In this document: positions 11,133-22,653 of the stretch, in pieces
Numbering within the stretch: the stretch's first letter is position 1
Layout of the letters: each line of letters begins with the position of its first letter
Assembly (NCBI GenBank): GCA_037447655.1
Contig: JBBHKE010003544.1
Location: forward strand, 68,936-116,461
Direction: 5' to 3'
Origin: Zygnema cylindricum
Taxonomy: Eukaryota; Streptophyta; Zygnematophyceae; Zygnematales; Zygnemataceae
Length of the DNA stretch: 47,526 nucleotides
Program-made: the position numbers and the translations under genes
Notes under the pieces: model-generated
What the model saw: only the letters and a program-made list of their open reading frames with translations
What the model was told of the DNA's origin: nothing
Database searches by the model: none

Positions 11133-12130
11133 GGTGACCGAGAAAAAAATTATCTTTATTTTATCTTTTTTTTTTTAAATTAACTTTATTATCTTTTTTA
11201 TCTTTCCCGCGAAAAAGATCGTTTTTTTTTTCCTGTTAAAATTTATTCTCTTTTTTAATTTCCTGTTTAAATTTTTAGAAATGTTCTAGATAATTATAAA
11301 ACGTAAGAAAAATGCTCCGCCAAAAATATTTCTCGAATTTCAAATTTAATTTTTTTCTAAGTTCTCTGGTTCTTCTCACAAGCAAGATGTCTCTATACGA
11401 CCAAAACTATGCTCAAAATTTTAGCTACAAAGGTAAAGTAATCGACTGCCCTAATTTATACCTCAAACTCCAATGTACGGAATTCACGAGGCTGCCAGAA
11501 AGGTACAGAAGATTTGTCCTTTTTTTGTAAATTTCTTCGAGACGGGTTACGCAAAACGCGGGGCGTTAAAAAATGTTATCGAATCATTGGCTGCCACATC
11601 ATTTAGCACGTAGTTTCTTTGCTTCCCGTTGGATTGTCGTTTTTTACGCCTAAAAATTGTACTTTCCGCCGTCGGCGCCCCAAACGACTCCACGTTCCTT
11701 TGGCAAATCGTACTTTACACGCCAGTAGCGCGACATTTTCGAGGAAATTTTGTCTGCGTGGACAAAAATTACGACTACTGTAGTGTTGACCGGACGTAGG
11801 GAAATGGAGCCGCGTGTAAATATCCCAATCAGGTCAGCCAATCAAAAGATGAGCTTGTTTTTCGTCGAAGCATCCGAGTCGGCAATTACGGTGTTAAGGG
11901 AGTACAGTAGATTGTATAAAATACACGCTTTTAGTTTTTAAATTTTACTGTCCGAGAAGCTCGATTTCCGGAATACAAAACAATGTATCCGATTGGTTAG
12001 CTGAGTAGCTGGTTCCATGTTTAATGTACGGCCTTTTATATGGTACAGCACTTGAGTTTAACCTTTCTATGAGGCCATTCCAGTAAATTCCAATTGAAAA
12101 CTCATATTAACTGTTCATTGTTATTGAGGG
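11133..12130. other. Upstream region of the cysteine-rich gene and unassigned sequence
   Basis: Positions 11133-11280 are very T/A-rich and would be the promoter and 5' leader of the minus-strand cysteine-rich gene; I see no clear TATA box. From 11300 to 12130 there are short frames on both strands that overlap each other and show no motif. They are probably chance frames in transposon-derived DNA. Confidence 0.35.
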
Positions 12131-12134
12131 TAGA

Positions 12135-13416
12135 ATTCCACTAGACGAAAAGTGGGGTTCATTACTGGACACCGTACGTTTTCGTACAGCGCCGTACAAA
12201 TCCATACCTTGATTTTTCTTTTGTCAGCCGAAAAATCGTTACTGTAAAGCTGTCGGGAGGCTCCAATGATGTCGGCATAATTCCTGGCCGTTGGATATTA
12301 CACTTTTTCAGATCCACGAAGCGATCGCGTTGGATATTACACTTTTTCAGATCCGCGAAGCGATCGCGCACATCGTCCAGTGTCACGAAACTCTCCTTGC
12401 GAGGAGAGCTGTACGATACTAGTCATGATAAGGTCGTGTACCATTGGTACACGATAAAAAGCAAAAAATTATCCAATTTGAGCAAGCGATCACAGGCCTA
12501 CACGTCTTACAGGCCATGTGCCTATGTCCTACAAGCCATGTGCTGCCTGCCACGCTGGATGCAGGTTAGCTGAAAACATCCTCGCACGCTCCGCCTAGCA
12601 TCCACCGACATTGAAAGTATGCCGCTACCTCAAAGTTTGCCGCGTTTTTTTTCCCATTCCGTTTCAAAAATTTTCTCTCCATTTTAAAAATAAAAATCTA
12701 ACTTTACGTACGAATAATTAAGAGCGTTGTTCCATTAGGCGGTCTCAGTAAACGTCGAAAATTCGTTTCCTGAAGAGACCGTTCCATTGTGTCGGGTCAG
12801 TAACCGACATTTTGTTTGCGTAGCACAGTTTTATTGGTCCACGTAGTAGATAAATGTGATTCTGGTAATCTCTACAGAATCTCTAACAGCATATTGTGAC
12901 CACACATTTTTACCAACGAAGGTAAAAAGTGACTCGTACGACTTATTGAATAAAATCTGTACGGGCGGAAGAAACTTAAAATTTGTAAAAACGTACGAAA
13001 ATGTCAGAATGGTTAGTGGATGGCGACAGACGCGTGAAACAATATCCTCCGTCAAAGATTTTCTTACGGCTTCCGGTGGCCTCGCATCCTCCCTGGCGGA
13101 AGGCACATGTCATGTGAGACGTGTACCCACCTGGTCGCGCGGTCGTTGTGGATATTTGTTCACTTTTCCACGAGGCACAATGCAATTCGTTCAGGCGCTG
13201 GGAATTGACCTACTCGGGGTCACTTGTTGCGAACTGAAAGTGTCAGCCAATGTCATATCCGATTATGCATCCGACGGTCCACATTAACGCCCATAAACAT
13301 GGAGAATCACATCCCTCATTCAGTAGCCTTGTTTTTCTGACATTTTTTTTTGGGTACGGCACTGTACGAAATAGTACGGCTTCCAGTAAACAACGGCATT
13401 TTTCCCCTAATGGAAC
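12135..13416. mobile_element. Inverted-repeat element with TTCCA..TAG termini (outer pair a)
   Basis: The left end (12136-12200) and the reverse complement of the right end (about 13350-13415) align over some 60 bp: TTCCAyTAG, GAAAA, TTACTGG, CCGTAC, TTTCGTACAG and GCCGTAC occur in order in both. The interior has a 39-bp tandem duplication (12291-12367) and a 143-codon frame (12856-13287) with no recognisable motif and no convincing ATG. No target duplication could be defined. It is probably a non-autonomous DNA transposon. Confidence 0.5.
12291..12367. repeat. 39-bp tandem duplication
   Basis: TTGGATATTACACTTTTTCA followed by GATCCaCGAAGCGATCGCG is repeated immediately with one visible substitution (a to g). 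It lies inside the TTCCATTAG-type element. Confidence 0.85.
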
Positions 13417-13624
13417 CTTGCCCTAACTACCTCCGATCGTACATACATTACTTTCTGACTTTCCGTTTGTGGATTTTTTTAAGATTTTCTGAATCTGGAC
13501 TCTAACCTATGTGGCGCCAATCATAATTGAGGAATGTTTGTTATTGGCCCGACAAAATGGAATAGTCTTCCAGTAAACGCTGCCAGTAGAATTTTCCGTA
13601 CATTTACTGGGACCGCCGAATGGA
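12733..13624. mobile_element. Second inverted-repeat element (pair b), interlocked with the first
   Basis: GTTCCATTAGGCGGTCTCAG at 12731-12750, continuing TAAACG...AAAATTC, has its reverse complement at about 13588-13624 (gaattttccgta, catttactgggaccgccgaa, tggaat). The arms match over about 35 bp. This pair overlaps pair a in the order a-b-a'-b', so the two cannot be simply nested. An internal short pair (gcggtctc ... gagaccg, 12741-12782) is also present. Confidence 0.45.
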
Positions 13625-13689
13625 ATTACCGTGACACTACTTCGGTGCCTGTTTTTTCTTCAATCCCTAATATAGATAATAGTGGAGCG

Positions 13690-14420
13690 TATCTAAGGGT
13701 GCGTATCTCCATTTGCCAAAGTAAGGGTTTTTTCTGTCGTTTTCCTGTAAAACTTTGAGCAGTACCCAGTAAGTTTCAACCAAACAAAAAAATAAAAAAA
13801 AGGAGAAATACATTTTGCATCATCGTCAAATTTAGGACGTACTACCCACCGTGAATCGTAATTAGCGTTACTGTTTTTTCGCCTCTTAAAACATATTTTC
13901 TCACTAAACACTTGTTGGATTGTGGATCTGACGGTTGCGATTGAAAAATTCTATTCTCAATTTACGAATGGCGGTCTCAGATCGAAAATCCGACAAGTGT
14001 GTACGGAGAAAAGATGTTTTAAGAGACGAAAAAACATCAACGCTAATTACGATACACGGTTGTACATGTTGTCGTCTTGTGTTCTTCGACCCACGGCCAC
14101 GCCAAAAAACGTCATCTTCAAACTTTTCTTTAAAACACATGGGCGATGTGTTTTAAAGCAAAGTATTTTCGAGAAACAAATAGGAACACGTATTCACACG
14201 TGTAGAGATTTTCTAAAAATTTAAAATGAATTCAAGCGACGACGAAAAGTACACTGTTCGTTATGTTTTGTCTGTTTGCGTTCAATACGACGATGAAAAG
14301 TGCATAATTTGTTTCATTTTGTCCATTTGCGTCCGTTACGGATTTTTTTTTTGCAGGGGTCTCAAGATTTCGATGTCGGGCAAGATACACAAAGGCAAAG
14401 CGCATCTCCTTCAACAATGA
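13690..14420. repeat. Dispersed repeat, copy 1 (inverted partner at 41.87-42.39 kb)
   Basis: Starting from GGTGCGTATCTCCATTTGCC and running to about 14420, the sequence matches the reverse complement of 41870-42390 nearly along its length. Shared landmarks are the aaaactttgagcagtacc, cattttgcatcatcg and gttgtcgtcttgtgttcttc blocks, the ttttgtctgtttgcgt block and the ccatttgcgtcc block. Here a MITE (13847-14063) interrupts it; at 42.2 kb it does not. Its repeated TTTTGTCyGTTTGCG units give paired open frames on both strands, which I do not regard as genes. Confidence 0.7.
13847..14063. mobile_element. MITE copy with 3-bp target duplication (TAC)
   Basis: The left arm (caccgtgaatcgtaattagc, then gttactgttttttcgcctct) is an inverted match to the right arm (gagacgaaaaaacatcaacg, then ctaattacgatacacggtt) over about 60 bp. 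The interior carries tgacggttgcgattgaaaaa and gacaagtgtgtacggaga. It sits between TAC and TAC, and the matching uninterrupted sequence exists in reverse at about 42240-42260, where only one TAC is present. A 3-bp duplication and long terminal inverted repeats suggest a PIF/Harbinger-like or related DNA transposon derivative. Confidence 0.75.
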
Positions 14421-14445
14421 AACCGCACAAGCTCGAAGACCGTAC

Positions 14446-14553
14446 GTCTACAATGTCACGGAAAGTCATGCGACGTCACAAGCAGTTACGAAAAATATGG
14501 TGCGTCATCACATATTGTAGACGTTGACAGCTGTCACGGGCATTGTCAACATA
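14446..14553. repeat. ~108-bp dispersed repeat, copy 1 (inverted)
   Basis: gtctacaatgtcacggaaag, then tcatgcgacgtcacaagcag, and the tail cgttgacagctgtcacgggc are the reverse complement of the copies at 17653-17763 and 30968-31077. The unit ends with related 'tctac/gtagac' motifs. Confidence 0.7.
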
Positions 14554-14574
14554 TAGAATTGTCACACCCTTAAG

Positions 14575-14690
14575 TAACAATTTCGTTGTTACACATAGGG
14601 ACACTTGAAATCCGGGTCGGTCGGATCTGCGCTAAAAAACAAAGTAAGTTCGTTAAGTTTCATGTACATGGAGAAACACCCTAACTGATT
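14575..14690. repeat. Dispersed repeat related to 29572-29665 (inverted)
   Basis: gttacacatagggacacttg...ccgggtc...catgtacatggagaaacacccta is the reverse complement of gggtgcgtctccatgtactt...gacccggattttagacgtcc...tatgtgtaac at 29575-29665. It lies directly beside the other repeats and is probably a fragment of the same transposon class. Confidence 0.55.
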
Positions 14691-15235
14691 TTCCTTCGAT
14701 TTTACACGCTTCAATATCCATACACCTGTCACAATCAATAGGCCGTTATTTCACCGATTTAATGAGCTTCCGATATTCGATTTTTAAGGGTTTTCTTTTT
14801 AACCTAAGAAAAAACATCCTCATTCTTTGTCTTCTACCTGTCCTACTATTCACATTTCAACTTGTTTTGTACTCTCGCATGGATAAAATTGTTATTTAAA
14901 AGTGTTTTAAGCTGGCTATCACTTTTTCATGGCTTAAGAAAAATAAAAGAGTTGAGTAATTTGGTTATTAGCAACACCATGTACATTGGGAATCGCTTAG
15001 TGTTAATATGTTTTCGCCACTCAAAACATCTTTTCTCTGTGCACACTTGTCAGATTAAAAATCTGACGGTTCCGATTGAAATGCAAGGTCCTCATTTTCC
15101 AATTGGTGATCTCCATTCATAAACCGGACACATGTGTCCGACGAAAAGATGTGTAAGAGGCGAAAAAAATGTCAACACTAAAAGTGATACATGGTGTACT
15201 TTCCCTGTGCCAAGAGGATAAGATGGCTAATCATA
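14691..15235. mobile_element. MITE copy (14973-15198) with flanking unassigned DNA
   Basis: The copy begins near caacaccatgtacattggga and ends gtgatacatggtgtac. It contains gttttcgccactcaaaacat, atctgacggttccgattgaa, an inverted aaccggacacatgtgtccga and gatgtgtaagaggcgaaaaa, the same order as the 13847 copy. The arms pair over about 45 bp. Nothing else is recognisable in 14691-14970. Confidence 0.6.
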
Positions 15236-15236
15236 G

Positions 15237-15392
<156 letters not shown>

Positions 15393-15907
15393 TGATGTTT
15401 GAACATTGTTCGACGATAGAGGTAGCCGGGGAAGCGCAGAGGATCTTTCTCAACTAAAGAATGGGATTTCGACCGATCGCATCCCAATTTTAATAATACC
15501 AATTATTAGTGTTGATAAAACTAATTGTTTTTTTTTTCTTACATGGTAAACGGTTGAAAATCGTCGACGTCGCTCAAACATAAATCAAAATTTAATATCA
15601 CCAAGTATGGACCCGGTACTCTGTATTTCACTATTTACTTAAAGAGAATAGTGATCCACGGTGCCTAAAAAATTTGCGGACTATAACACCTTACAAATTA
15701 TATTGCTATTGGAGTTAGTGAATTATTAGCGTCAAATGAATTATTAACTACGCTACACTATATATTGCAAGGTGGCCGAAGCCAATCATAATTCAATTAC
15801 CTAAATAGTGTTTATGGCACCAATTCATGTATTTTGCTCAAAAAACCAGACACATGAATTAGAGTTACCAACTCTCCTAGTCTAATCACACTATTTCCAC
15901 GTCCAAA

Positions 15908-16058
15908 CTACACCTTGTATCACTTTTTCCAACATACAATATATTATTCTCGCCTTTCGATTGGATGTCTCCCACCAAAAATCAGACACGTGTGCACGGA
16001 AAAAATATGTTTTAAGTGGCGAAAAAAAACATTAACACTAATACCGATTCACGGTGTA
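15908..16058. mobile_element. MITE copy, left part shortened
   Basis: The right arm gacacgtgtgcacggaaaaa, atatgttttaagtggcgaaa, accgattcacggtgtag matches the family. The left arm is only represented by tacaccttgtatcac and tctcgcctttcgattgg, so the copy is internally deleted or rearranged. Confidence 0.55.
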
Positions 16059-17652
16059 GTTTCCAACACACAATTTTTTCGTGTATCAACAATGTAATGA
16101 AGGATAATTAGTGTGGTCCGCGTAAATAAAATTGAGATACAGGTCAATTATTGTGAACCACACTATTTTTTTCTAAACCTCGGCTATAGATATGGCCCAC
16201 GCAATTTTCTTATCATAAAACACTTATGTTCTCCAAACATATTAATTTGTAGGATATGCTGTAAAGTCCAAAATAAACTGGTAAAAAAATTAACGGTGTG
16301 GATCTCATAAAATTGATATAAAGATATTCTCGTGACTAATTGTGATCCACAACATCTTATATATAGTGCATTGAGTTTGCCTAGGGCCAAACTCATGAGC
16401 CTTAACACTAGCTTAAAAACGAGCGATTGTATTAATGAAAGGGAATGTTTTCTTGTTTCCTTATATTGAGGTAAAACTTGGTGTGCCATTGGTTGTTTTT
16501 CTTTTACAATAGATTTGCAGTTCGAGTACAAACAAATTTCGAAATCCAAAATATAAATTTAGTTTCTAGTTACTCGATTCGCCATCTGTCCAAAGGCGCC
16601 ACCTGTCCCAATTCGCCACCTGTCCAAAGGTGAAAACTAGAAACTAGGGTTTTATAGGTGAACTAAAATGCATTTTCAGGAGGAGGGGGAGGGGAGGGGG
16701 GGGACGGGGGGGAGGGAGGGGAGGGTGGGAGGTGCGGTTGGGGAGGAGGGTGGACCAAGGAATTATGATTAATAGAAGACAGATGAATTAGAGAATTTAT
16801 CAATTAATACAAAATGGTAATTCCACTTTTTGGAGGAACAATGAACGGAGCGGAACGCAACTTACCCAGTTACAGTTTAGTTTGGTGCACACTATACTCA
16901 AAGGTTTATTTTGGTGCACTATGTACTCAAGGTCCTGTTTGGCGCACGAGATACTAAATGTTTTTAAGCTTTTATGTTCGACATTTGGAGGGTTAGCCTT
17001 CATCTAGTTTGGCATAACAATTGAAGCATCAAAAAGTGAAAGTGAAACTGTGTGGTTTGTGTGAAAGTTTGTGATGAAGCATCTTGAAATGCGTAAACAC
17101 AAAATGAGGGGGAGTTTACACGCCAAGGTAAATTGTGAACATAAGTAACTTTTCGACAAAATCATGTAAAGCTTCTTAGTGTCCAAATGTATAAGAAAAA
17201 ACTCGCAAATTCGTTAGTCTCAACATTCACACCTTTCACTTCCGTCAAGAATTGTGAAACTCAGAAACTCTCCAGCACAACAAAAATTTGGATACGCGTT
17301 ATTGCCAAAACTCATTTCAAATCTGTCCCTTTATTCTCAATATCAGTTTTTCACTCGAACTACACACTCAAATAACTCAACTACTTTTAAAAATTTCCGA
17401 AAGCTCCACGTACCTATAGAACTGTATTGAAGTTCTCGCGCATACCATCCCCTGACCTCGATGAGAGACAACGTAGCTCCCCTCAAAGATCTCACAAGGG
17501 AAAGGGGGTACACAATATTCATGCACATGGATCTCCCTCGAAGGGTTATAGAAATTCACCCCACCATAAGCATAGGTACTTACATAAGTCAATTGTTCTT
17601 TTTGTCCATTCTTTGTATTGTAGCTAATGTTCTTCGCACACGTGTGGCAAAT

Positions 17653-17763
17653 GTATATGCCGACAATGCCTGTGACGGTTGTAAACGTTTACATTCGATG
17701 TTGTGGCAACATATGTTTCGATACTTCTTGTGACGTCGCATGTCTTTACATGGCATTGTAGAC
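17653..17763. repeat. ~108-bp dispersed repeat, copy 2
   Basis: cgacaatgcctgtgacggtt...cttgtgacgtcgcatg...cattgtagac matches 30968-31077 directly and 14446-14553 in inverse. Confidence 0.7.
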
Positions 17764-18884
17764 TTAACTGGATTGGGACAGGTATGAAGTCAAGCTTGGA
17801 CCATGGATACAAAGGATCCCCACATTCGAGACATCTTGATAAAGAGAAAAAGAATTGTGCAAACAGTGAAGAACAAAAAAACGAAAAATGGTATGTGAGG
17901 TCGTGACTGCCAAGGACTTGGAGGGAGAAAAAGGGCAAGACCTAGGTCATGGACATCACAAGCATCACGATGGGCATTCTGACCATCATGGGGTTCGGAG
18001 GATTTTATTTGTCAGCCTTAGGAAAGGCAGTGAAAAGGAAATTATTAGAGGCGATGACATAGTGGCGAAGTCAACTTCATCTGATGACACTTGTGGAGAT
18101 TGAGTTTGTTTATCGACTGTTGTTACTAAAGATTTTGCCAGAATATAGACTACGTCTGATGAAATAAAGTGAAGTATTTATTTAGTGTTGACATTTTTTT
18201 TGAGATAGACTTTGTCGACAATGACCTGTCAACGAAGGTACGAACAAAAAATGAAAATGGAATCAATACAAGAGGGGCATCAAGTATTGCCACATAGAGG
18301 TGGAACGAGGACAATTTCAATTTAGGGGAGGTTAACGACAATTTAAGAGATCATATTATGGGCGTGTCTTCCAATTTTAAAGAAAAAAACATTCAAAATA
18401 ACAATAAAAAAACCCCTCACAAGTGCCATTGCGTTTGATGCTCGTAAAAAGAATCATTGGCATTTACTTCAACAGTGGTATTGAACGTTACAATATTGAC
18501 CTAGATAAAAGGCAAGCATTAAATAATAAACACATTAATATAGTGTAGACAAGTAGTTATGATTGGCAATCATTTCAAAAATTGTTATTTAACTTCCATC
18601 TCTTCAAAGCCTCAAACATGCGACAAATAGCTGCGAAAACCAATAAGGGATCATGCACATGACTGCATAAACATACATGCATTACTAGTTACATATTTTT
18701 AAATTTTTTACTTGCGACTTGAAGTATTTAAATTTAAGAACACAGTAAAACAGACATAAGATTATAAATTAAGCAACTAAAAATTTGAAGTTCATGAAAT
18801 GCGACAAAGATGTCATGTGAAACATCAAAACAATACATGAACCCTCCCTCTCCCCCTCCCCCTCCCTCTCCCCCTCCCTCTCCC

Positions 18885-20595
18885 TCTCCCTCTTCCTCTC
18901 CCTTTCCATCTTACCTCGCCTTTCTTCTCTTTTTTGCTACTTTTCTACCTTTTCCTCTCCCTCCCTTTCCCGCTCATGTGCTTGTAGATAAAAAATAAAA
19001 AAATTCTTGCACTTTTACTTCAATCATCCCTCTGGTTTTCTTTCATCTTTCTTTATCTTTTCTTTTCCTCTGCACTCTCATCTCCTCTCTCGCTTCTCCC
19101 TCTCACTCATTTTATTTTCTATCCTCTCCTCACTCCCCACTCCCCTTTCTTTCCTTGCTCACCTATCCCTCTTCTCCCTCTCCTTGCTTTTCCCTCATCT
19201 CGCCTCTTTTTCTTTTCTTTCGTCTCCTTATTTCCCTCCCTCTTTCTTTTTTTTCCTCTCTTTCTCTCCCTTCCCTTTCTCTCCCTCCTCTCTCTCAAGT
19301 CTAGATAGATGAGGAACGCATTAACGACTTTTTTTCGATAAGTTTGTTTCCATTCGAGGTATAAGAAAACCATTAAAAATGTATTTGATCTCGGAGAATA
19401 AAAAGCAGTTTTTACGACCTCGAGGAGATGGGGGAAACAACTCTAAAAGTTTGAAGTTTTGTGGACATACTTATAAGAAAGTATAAAAAAATTCTCGCTT
19501 CCATGGCTACTTTGACAATGGATCTCTTCAGCAGAAAACATTGGACTGTGGTTGATTTCGTCGAAGTTGTAAGTTTTATAATTGAGGTGAAATTTTGTTG
19601 AGGTTTGTTTGATTGTTGTGGTTATTTTTGAATAAGTGAGACATTGGAATAAACAAAAAACTTTGTCAGATTAACAATAAGGTTTTGTTGAATGACAAAA
19701 CAAAAATAATGTCTAATGTCTAAACATTATTTCTCATTCTCTTTCAACAAAACATAATTTTTTATTCTTCATCTCTTCAAAACATTATTTTCCACTTTTT
19801 TCTATCCTTCAACATAACATTATTTTTAGTTCGACAAAGTTTTTTGCTTATTCTAATGTCTCACTTATTCAAAAAAAAACCACAACAATCAAACAAAATC
19901 TCAACAAAATTTCAACTCAAATACAAATTTACAACCCTGACAAAATCAACTTCAGTTCAATGTTTTTTTGTTAAAGAATCCATGGTCAAAATAACCATGA
20001 ATGCGAAAAACCTTCCACACATTCTTATGAGCATGTTTACAAAACTTCAAACTTTTGGAGTTATTTCTCCCATCTTTTCGAGCTCGTATAATTCGCTTCT
20101 TATTCTCCGAAATCGAATGTACTTGAATGCTTTTCCTCGTACCTCGAACGGAAACAAAAACTTATCGAGAACAAACGGTTGTTGTGTTTTTCATCCATCT
20201 ATACTTGAGAAGTAGAGGGAGTGAGAGAAAAGGAAAGGGAAGAAAAGAGAGGAAGGAAAGAAAAGAGGGAGAGGTGAGTGAAGGGAAAAGCAAGTAGAGG
20301 GAAAAAAGGGAGCGGTGAGCAAGGAGGGAGGATGGAGTGTGGAGTGAGATGAGGATAGAGAAGAAATTGAGTGTAAGGGAGAAGCAAGAGAGGAGATGAG
20401 AATGGAGAGGACAAAGTAAGAGAAAGGAGGAAAGGAAATCAGAAGAAATGTAGTAAAAGTGCAAGAAGGAAGTAATTTTGAGCTACAAGCTCATGACAAG
20501 GAAAAAGAGGGAAAGGAAAAGGTAGAAAAGTAGCAAAAAAAAGAGAAAGCGGGGTAAGATGGAAAGGGAGAGAGGGAAACAAAGTAAAATAAAAA

Positions 20596-20600
<5 letters not shown>
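18885..20600. repeat. Long inverted repeat (fold-back element), arms ~770 bp
   Basis: The left arm (about 18885-19672) is imperfectly complementary to the right arm (about 19830-20600), with a loop of about 157 bp. Matching landmarks include ttttttgctacttttctacc at both outer ends, ttcttgcacttttact, tctcatctcctctc, ctagatagatgagg / gatggatgaaaaac, ttcgataagtttg / aacttatcgag, tctccga / tcggagaataa, catggctactttgac against its altered partner, and gagacattggaataa / ttattctaatgtctc nearest the loop. Each arm also carries a related 100-codon Leu/Ser-rich frame read inward from the outer side, without an ATG start. Transcription through it would give a long hairpin RNA. Confidence 0.75.

Positions 20601-20660
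<60 letters not shown>
20590..20660. repeat. (GA)n microsatellite
   Basis: An almost uninterrupted GAGAGA run at about 20596-20659 at the outer edge of the right fold-back arm. Confidence 0.9.
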
Positions 20661-20664
<4 letters not shown>

Positions 20665-21655
20665 AATCCTCCACCCCTCTTTCCCTCCATCCGTCCCTTC
20701 CTCTCTCCATCTCTCCCTCCCTCTCCCTCTCATTTGTACTCTTGACTTCAGAATTACCTGACGTCATCGTTCTTATATGACATAATCATAAGTAGCGTAT
20801 CGTACCGTATCATATCCTATCGTACCTTTCACGCTTTTGTACTTTTCTTCCTCCTTGTGAACTTTTGAACAGAATGCTTATGACATCCATAAGTTGTTTT
20901 GTTAACATGTCTAGTTCGAGATATGACATAAATGATGCATACACATATACTACATCACTTTGGGTTGACAGTAATATTAATCCGTTAATAAATTTGAATT
21001 TCACCACTGAGGGTTTTTTAGAGTTTGTTAGGATACAAAACCAATGCACAAATTCCTATACAACGTTCCACAAACTGTTCATCATCTTATTGTTTAGATT
21101 TTTTTAGTAATCCTTGCCATTACATAATGCAATTTGTGCTAGTTTTTTGAAACTCAAAACTCTTAAAACGGTAACATTTGTCAAGCACCTTTCCCTTATC
21201 TAGTTTGACTCAAAAAACAGTTGACGCCATAAACCGAGGGAAGTTCATATTGGAACTTCATCAAATACTAGCGTTTCCCTGCAAAAAAAAAAAAAAAAAA
21301 AGGGAGCAAGAAAAACCAACCAAGAAGTTTTTAGGTTTTCTCATGCATGTTCTAGAGTCAATCGAATCACTTCACTGCAAAAGAACCCTTAAAATTGATA
21401 AGATAAATGGAATAAAAAAACCTAGTCATGGATAAGTCCTCACTAATTGGGCAATGTTCAGTTACATAGAACGTAATAAGGTTCCGTGAATTTCATTGCG
21501 TTAAATGGCAGTGAATGTGGTTACCAATTAATTTCAATCACATGAGATGAACTTGCTACACTACATTGTCTCCAATTGGTGTGGATGACACTCATTTACT
21601 TCTGCCATAAACATGTAAAACTGTGGACCATGAAAAATAATAGACACAAAACAGG
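20661..21655. other. Intergenic, no gene recognised
   Basis: The sequence holds a pyrimidine-rich block (20661-20730), a run of short GTAT/TATCGTAC-like motifs at 20795-20830 and an A run at 21282-21301. The open frames are short, without motifs or neighbouring exons. Confidence 0.4.
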
Positions 21656-21663
21656 ATGTTTCC

Positions 21664-22420
21664 TAGTGTTGGGTATCGAGGACCATTTGCCGATATTCGA
21701 TATGTATCGAATTTCGGGTAATATTGTGATGTATCGCCGATATATCGTATCGAAAATATATCTAGACCTTTTTTAAAAAAAAAAAAAAAACTATTCTTGC
21801 TACTGCTGCTAGTACTACTGCTGCTGCTGCTTGTACTAGTGCAGCTGGTAGTTGTAGCTAGTGCTACTCCGAATTAATAAAAATAATAATAAAAATTCAC
21901 ATTTTGTAAACTTCAAAAAATAAATCCTAAAAAAAAGAATAATACTAGTCGCTGGAAATGGATAAGCAGTAATGGGCTAATGGCTACCAATCTGCCTGCA
22001 GATTGGTAGGTATTCTTACTTGAAAGCTTGAAACAAACAGTCTGCATTTTTTTTTTTTTTCAGATCATACTTTGACTAAATTAGTGTGAACTTTTCGTAT
22101 ATGAAATTCTCTACGTACTAAATAAGTAATTATATGAATTACAGAATTAGTACTTTTTTGTCGGTTACATTTTGCGGCGTCTAACTTTAAGTGACGGAAC
22201 GAAAATCACGTCGTACGTGGCGTATCAGACAATTTGTTTTTTTCGCTAAAAAAACATATTGTATAAAACATTAAATTTAAAAAATATTATATATCGCGAT
22301 ATATATCGCGATGATTTATGTTGGTCCCGGTACGATATATCGAAGAGTCTGCTCGATCGATATTCGATATATCAAGTATCGAAATCATCGCGATATGAAT
22401 TTACCCGATACCCAACACTA
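21664..22420. mobile_element. hAT-like non-autonomous element with 8-bp target duplication
   Basis: The element starts TAGTGTTGGGTATCG and ends CGATACCCAACACTA, a perfect 15-bp terminal inverted repeat. It is flanked by ATGTTTCC (21656-21663) and ATGTTTAC (22421-22428), an 8-bp duplication with one mismatch, which is the hallmark length of hAT transposons. The interior has subterminal CGATATATCG motifs at both ends, a CTG-type trinucleotide stretch (21800-21865) and no transposase frame. A sibling lies at 30151-30929. Confidence 0.85.
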
Positions 22421-22428
22421 ATGTTTAC

Positions 22429-22653
22429 TTCCATGGTCCAAAAGAATTTAGGGTTCACAATTTTATTTTTTTTTTGTCAACACCACCAAATTCCATTACC
22501 TATGGTAAACCTACAATAGCGTGCCTAGAAAATGTGCACCACTCATGTAAATTGCACCAAAAATAAAAACACTTTCCGACAGAATACTTACAAGCATGTC
22601 TAAGAAGATGCGAAAGAAGCATTAATCTTTATAATTGTTAAATTGACTTCCCA
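22429..22653. other. 3' flank of the orphan exon, no gene recognised
   Basis: AT-rich sequence downstream (on the minus strand) of the stop at 22654. No clear AATAAA on the minus strand was found close to the stop. Confidence 0.35.

Larger units (their letters stand above)
15393..18880. other. Gene-poor stretch with scattered repeats
   Basis: Apart from the MITE at 15908-16058, a G-rich block at about 16678-16752 with potential G-quadruplexes, a partial direct repeat of TTCGCCAyCTGTCCAAAGG at 16577-16633, and the 17653-17763 repeat, I see no supportable gene. Open frames of 60-121 codons (for example 16184-16549 minus and 17888-18103 plus) have no good start context, family motif or linked exon. 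The His-rich GHGHHKHHDGHSDHHG segment of the 17888 frame is low complexity. Confidence 0.4.

Noticed and set aside
12856-13287. 143-codon plus-strand frame as a possible transposase
   Set aside because: It starts at GTG, has no DDE, zinc finger or other transposase motif, and overlaps equally long frames on the other strand inside an inverted-repeat element.
14226-14420. Paired frames with MNSSDDEKYTVRY...DDEKCIICF repeats
   Set aside because: They arise from a repeated TTTTGTCyGTTTGCG unit in a dispersed repeat; the copy at 41.9 kb has different frames.
17888-18103. His-rich 71-codon frame as a metal-binding protein
   Set aside because: The CATCA/GGACAT repeats produce it; no promoter, partner exon or homologue known to me.
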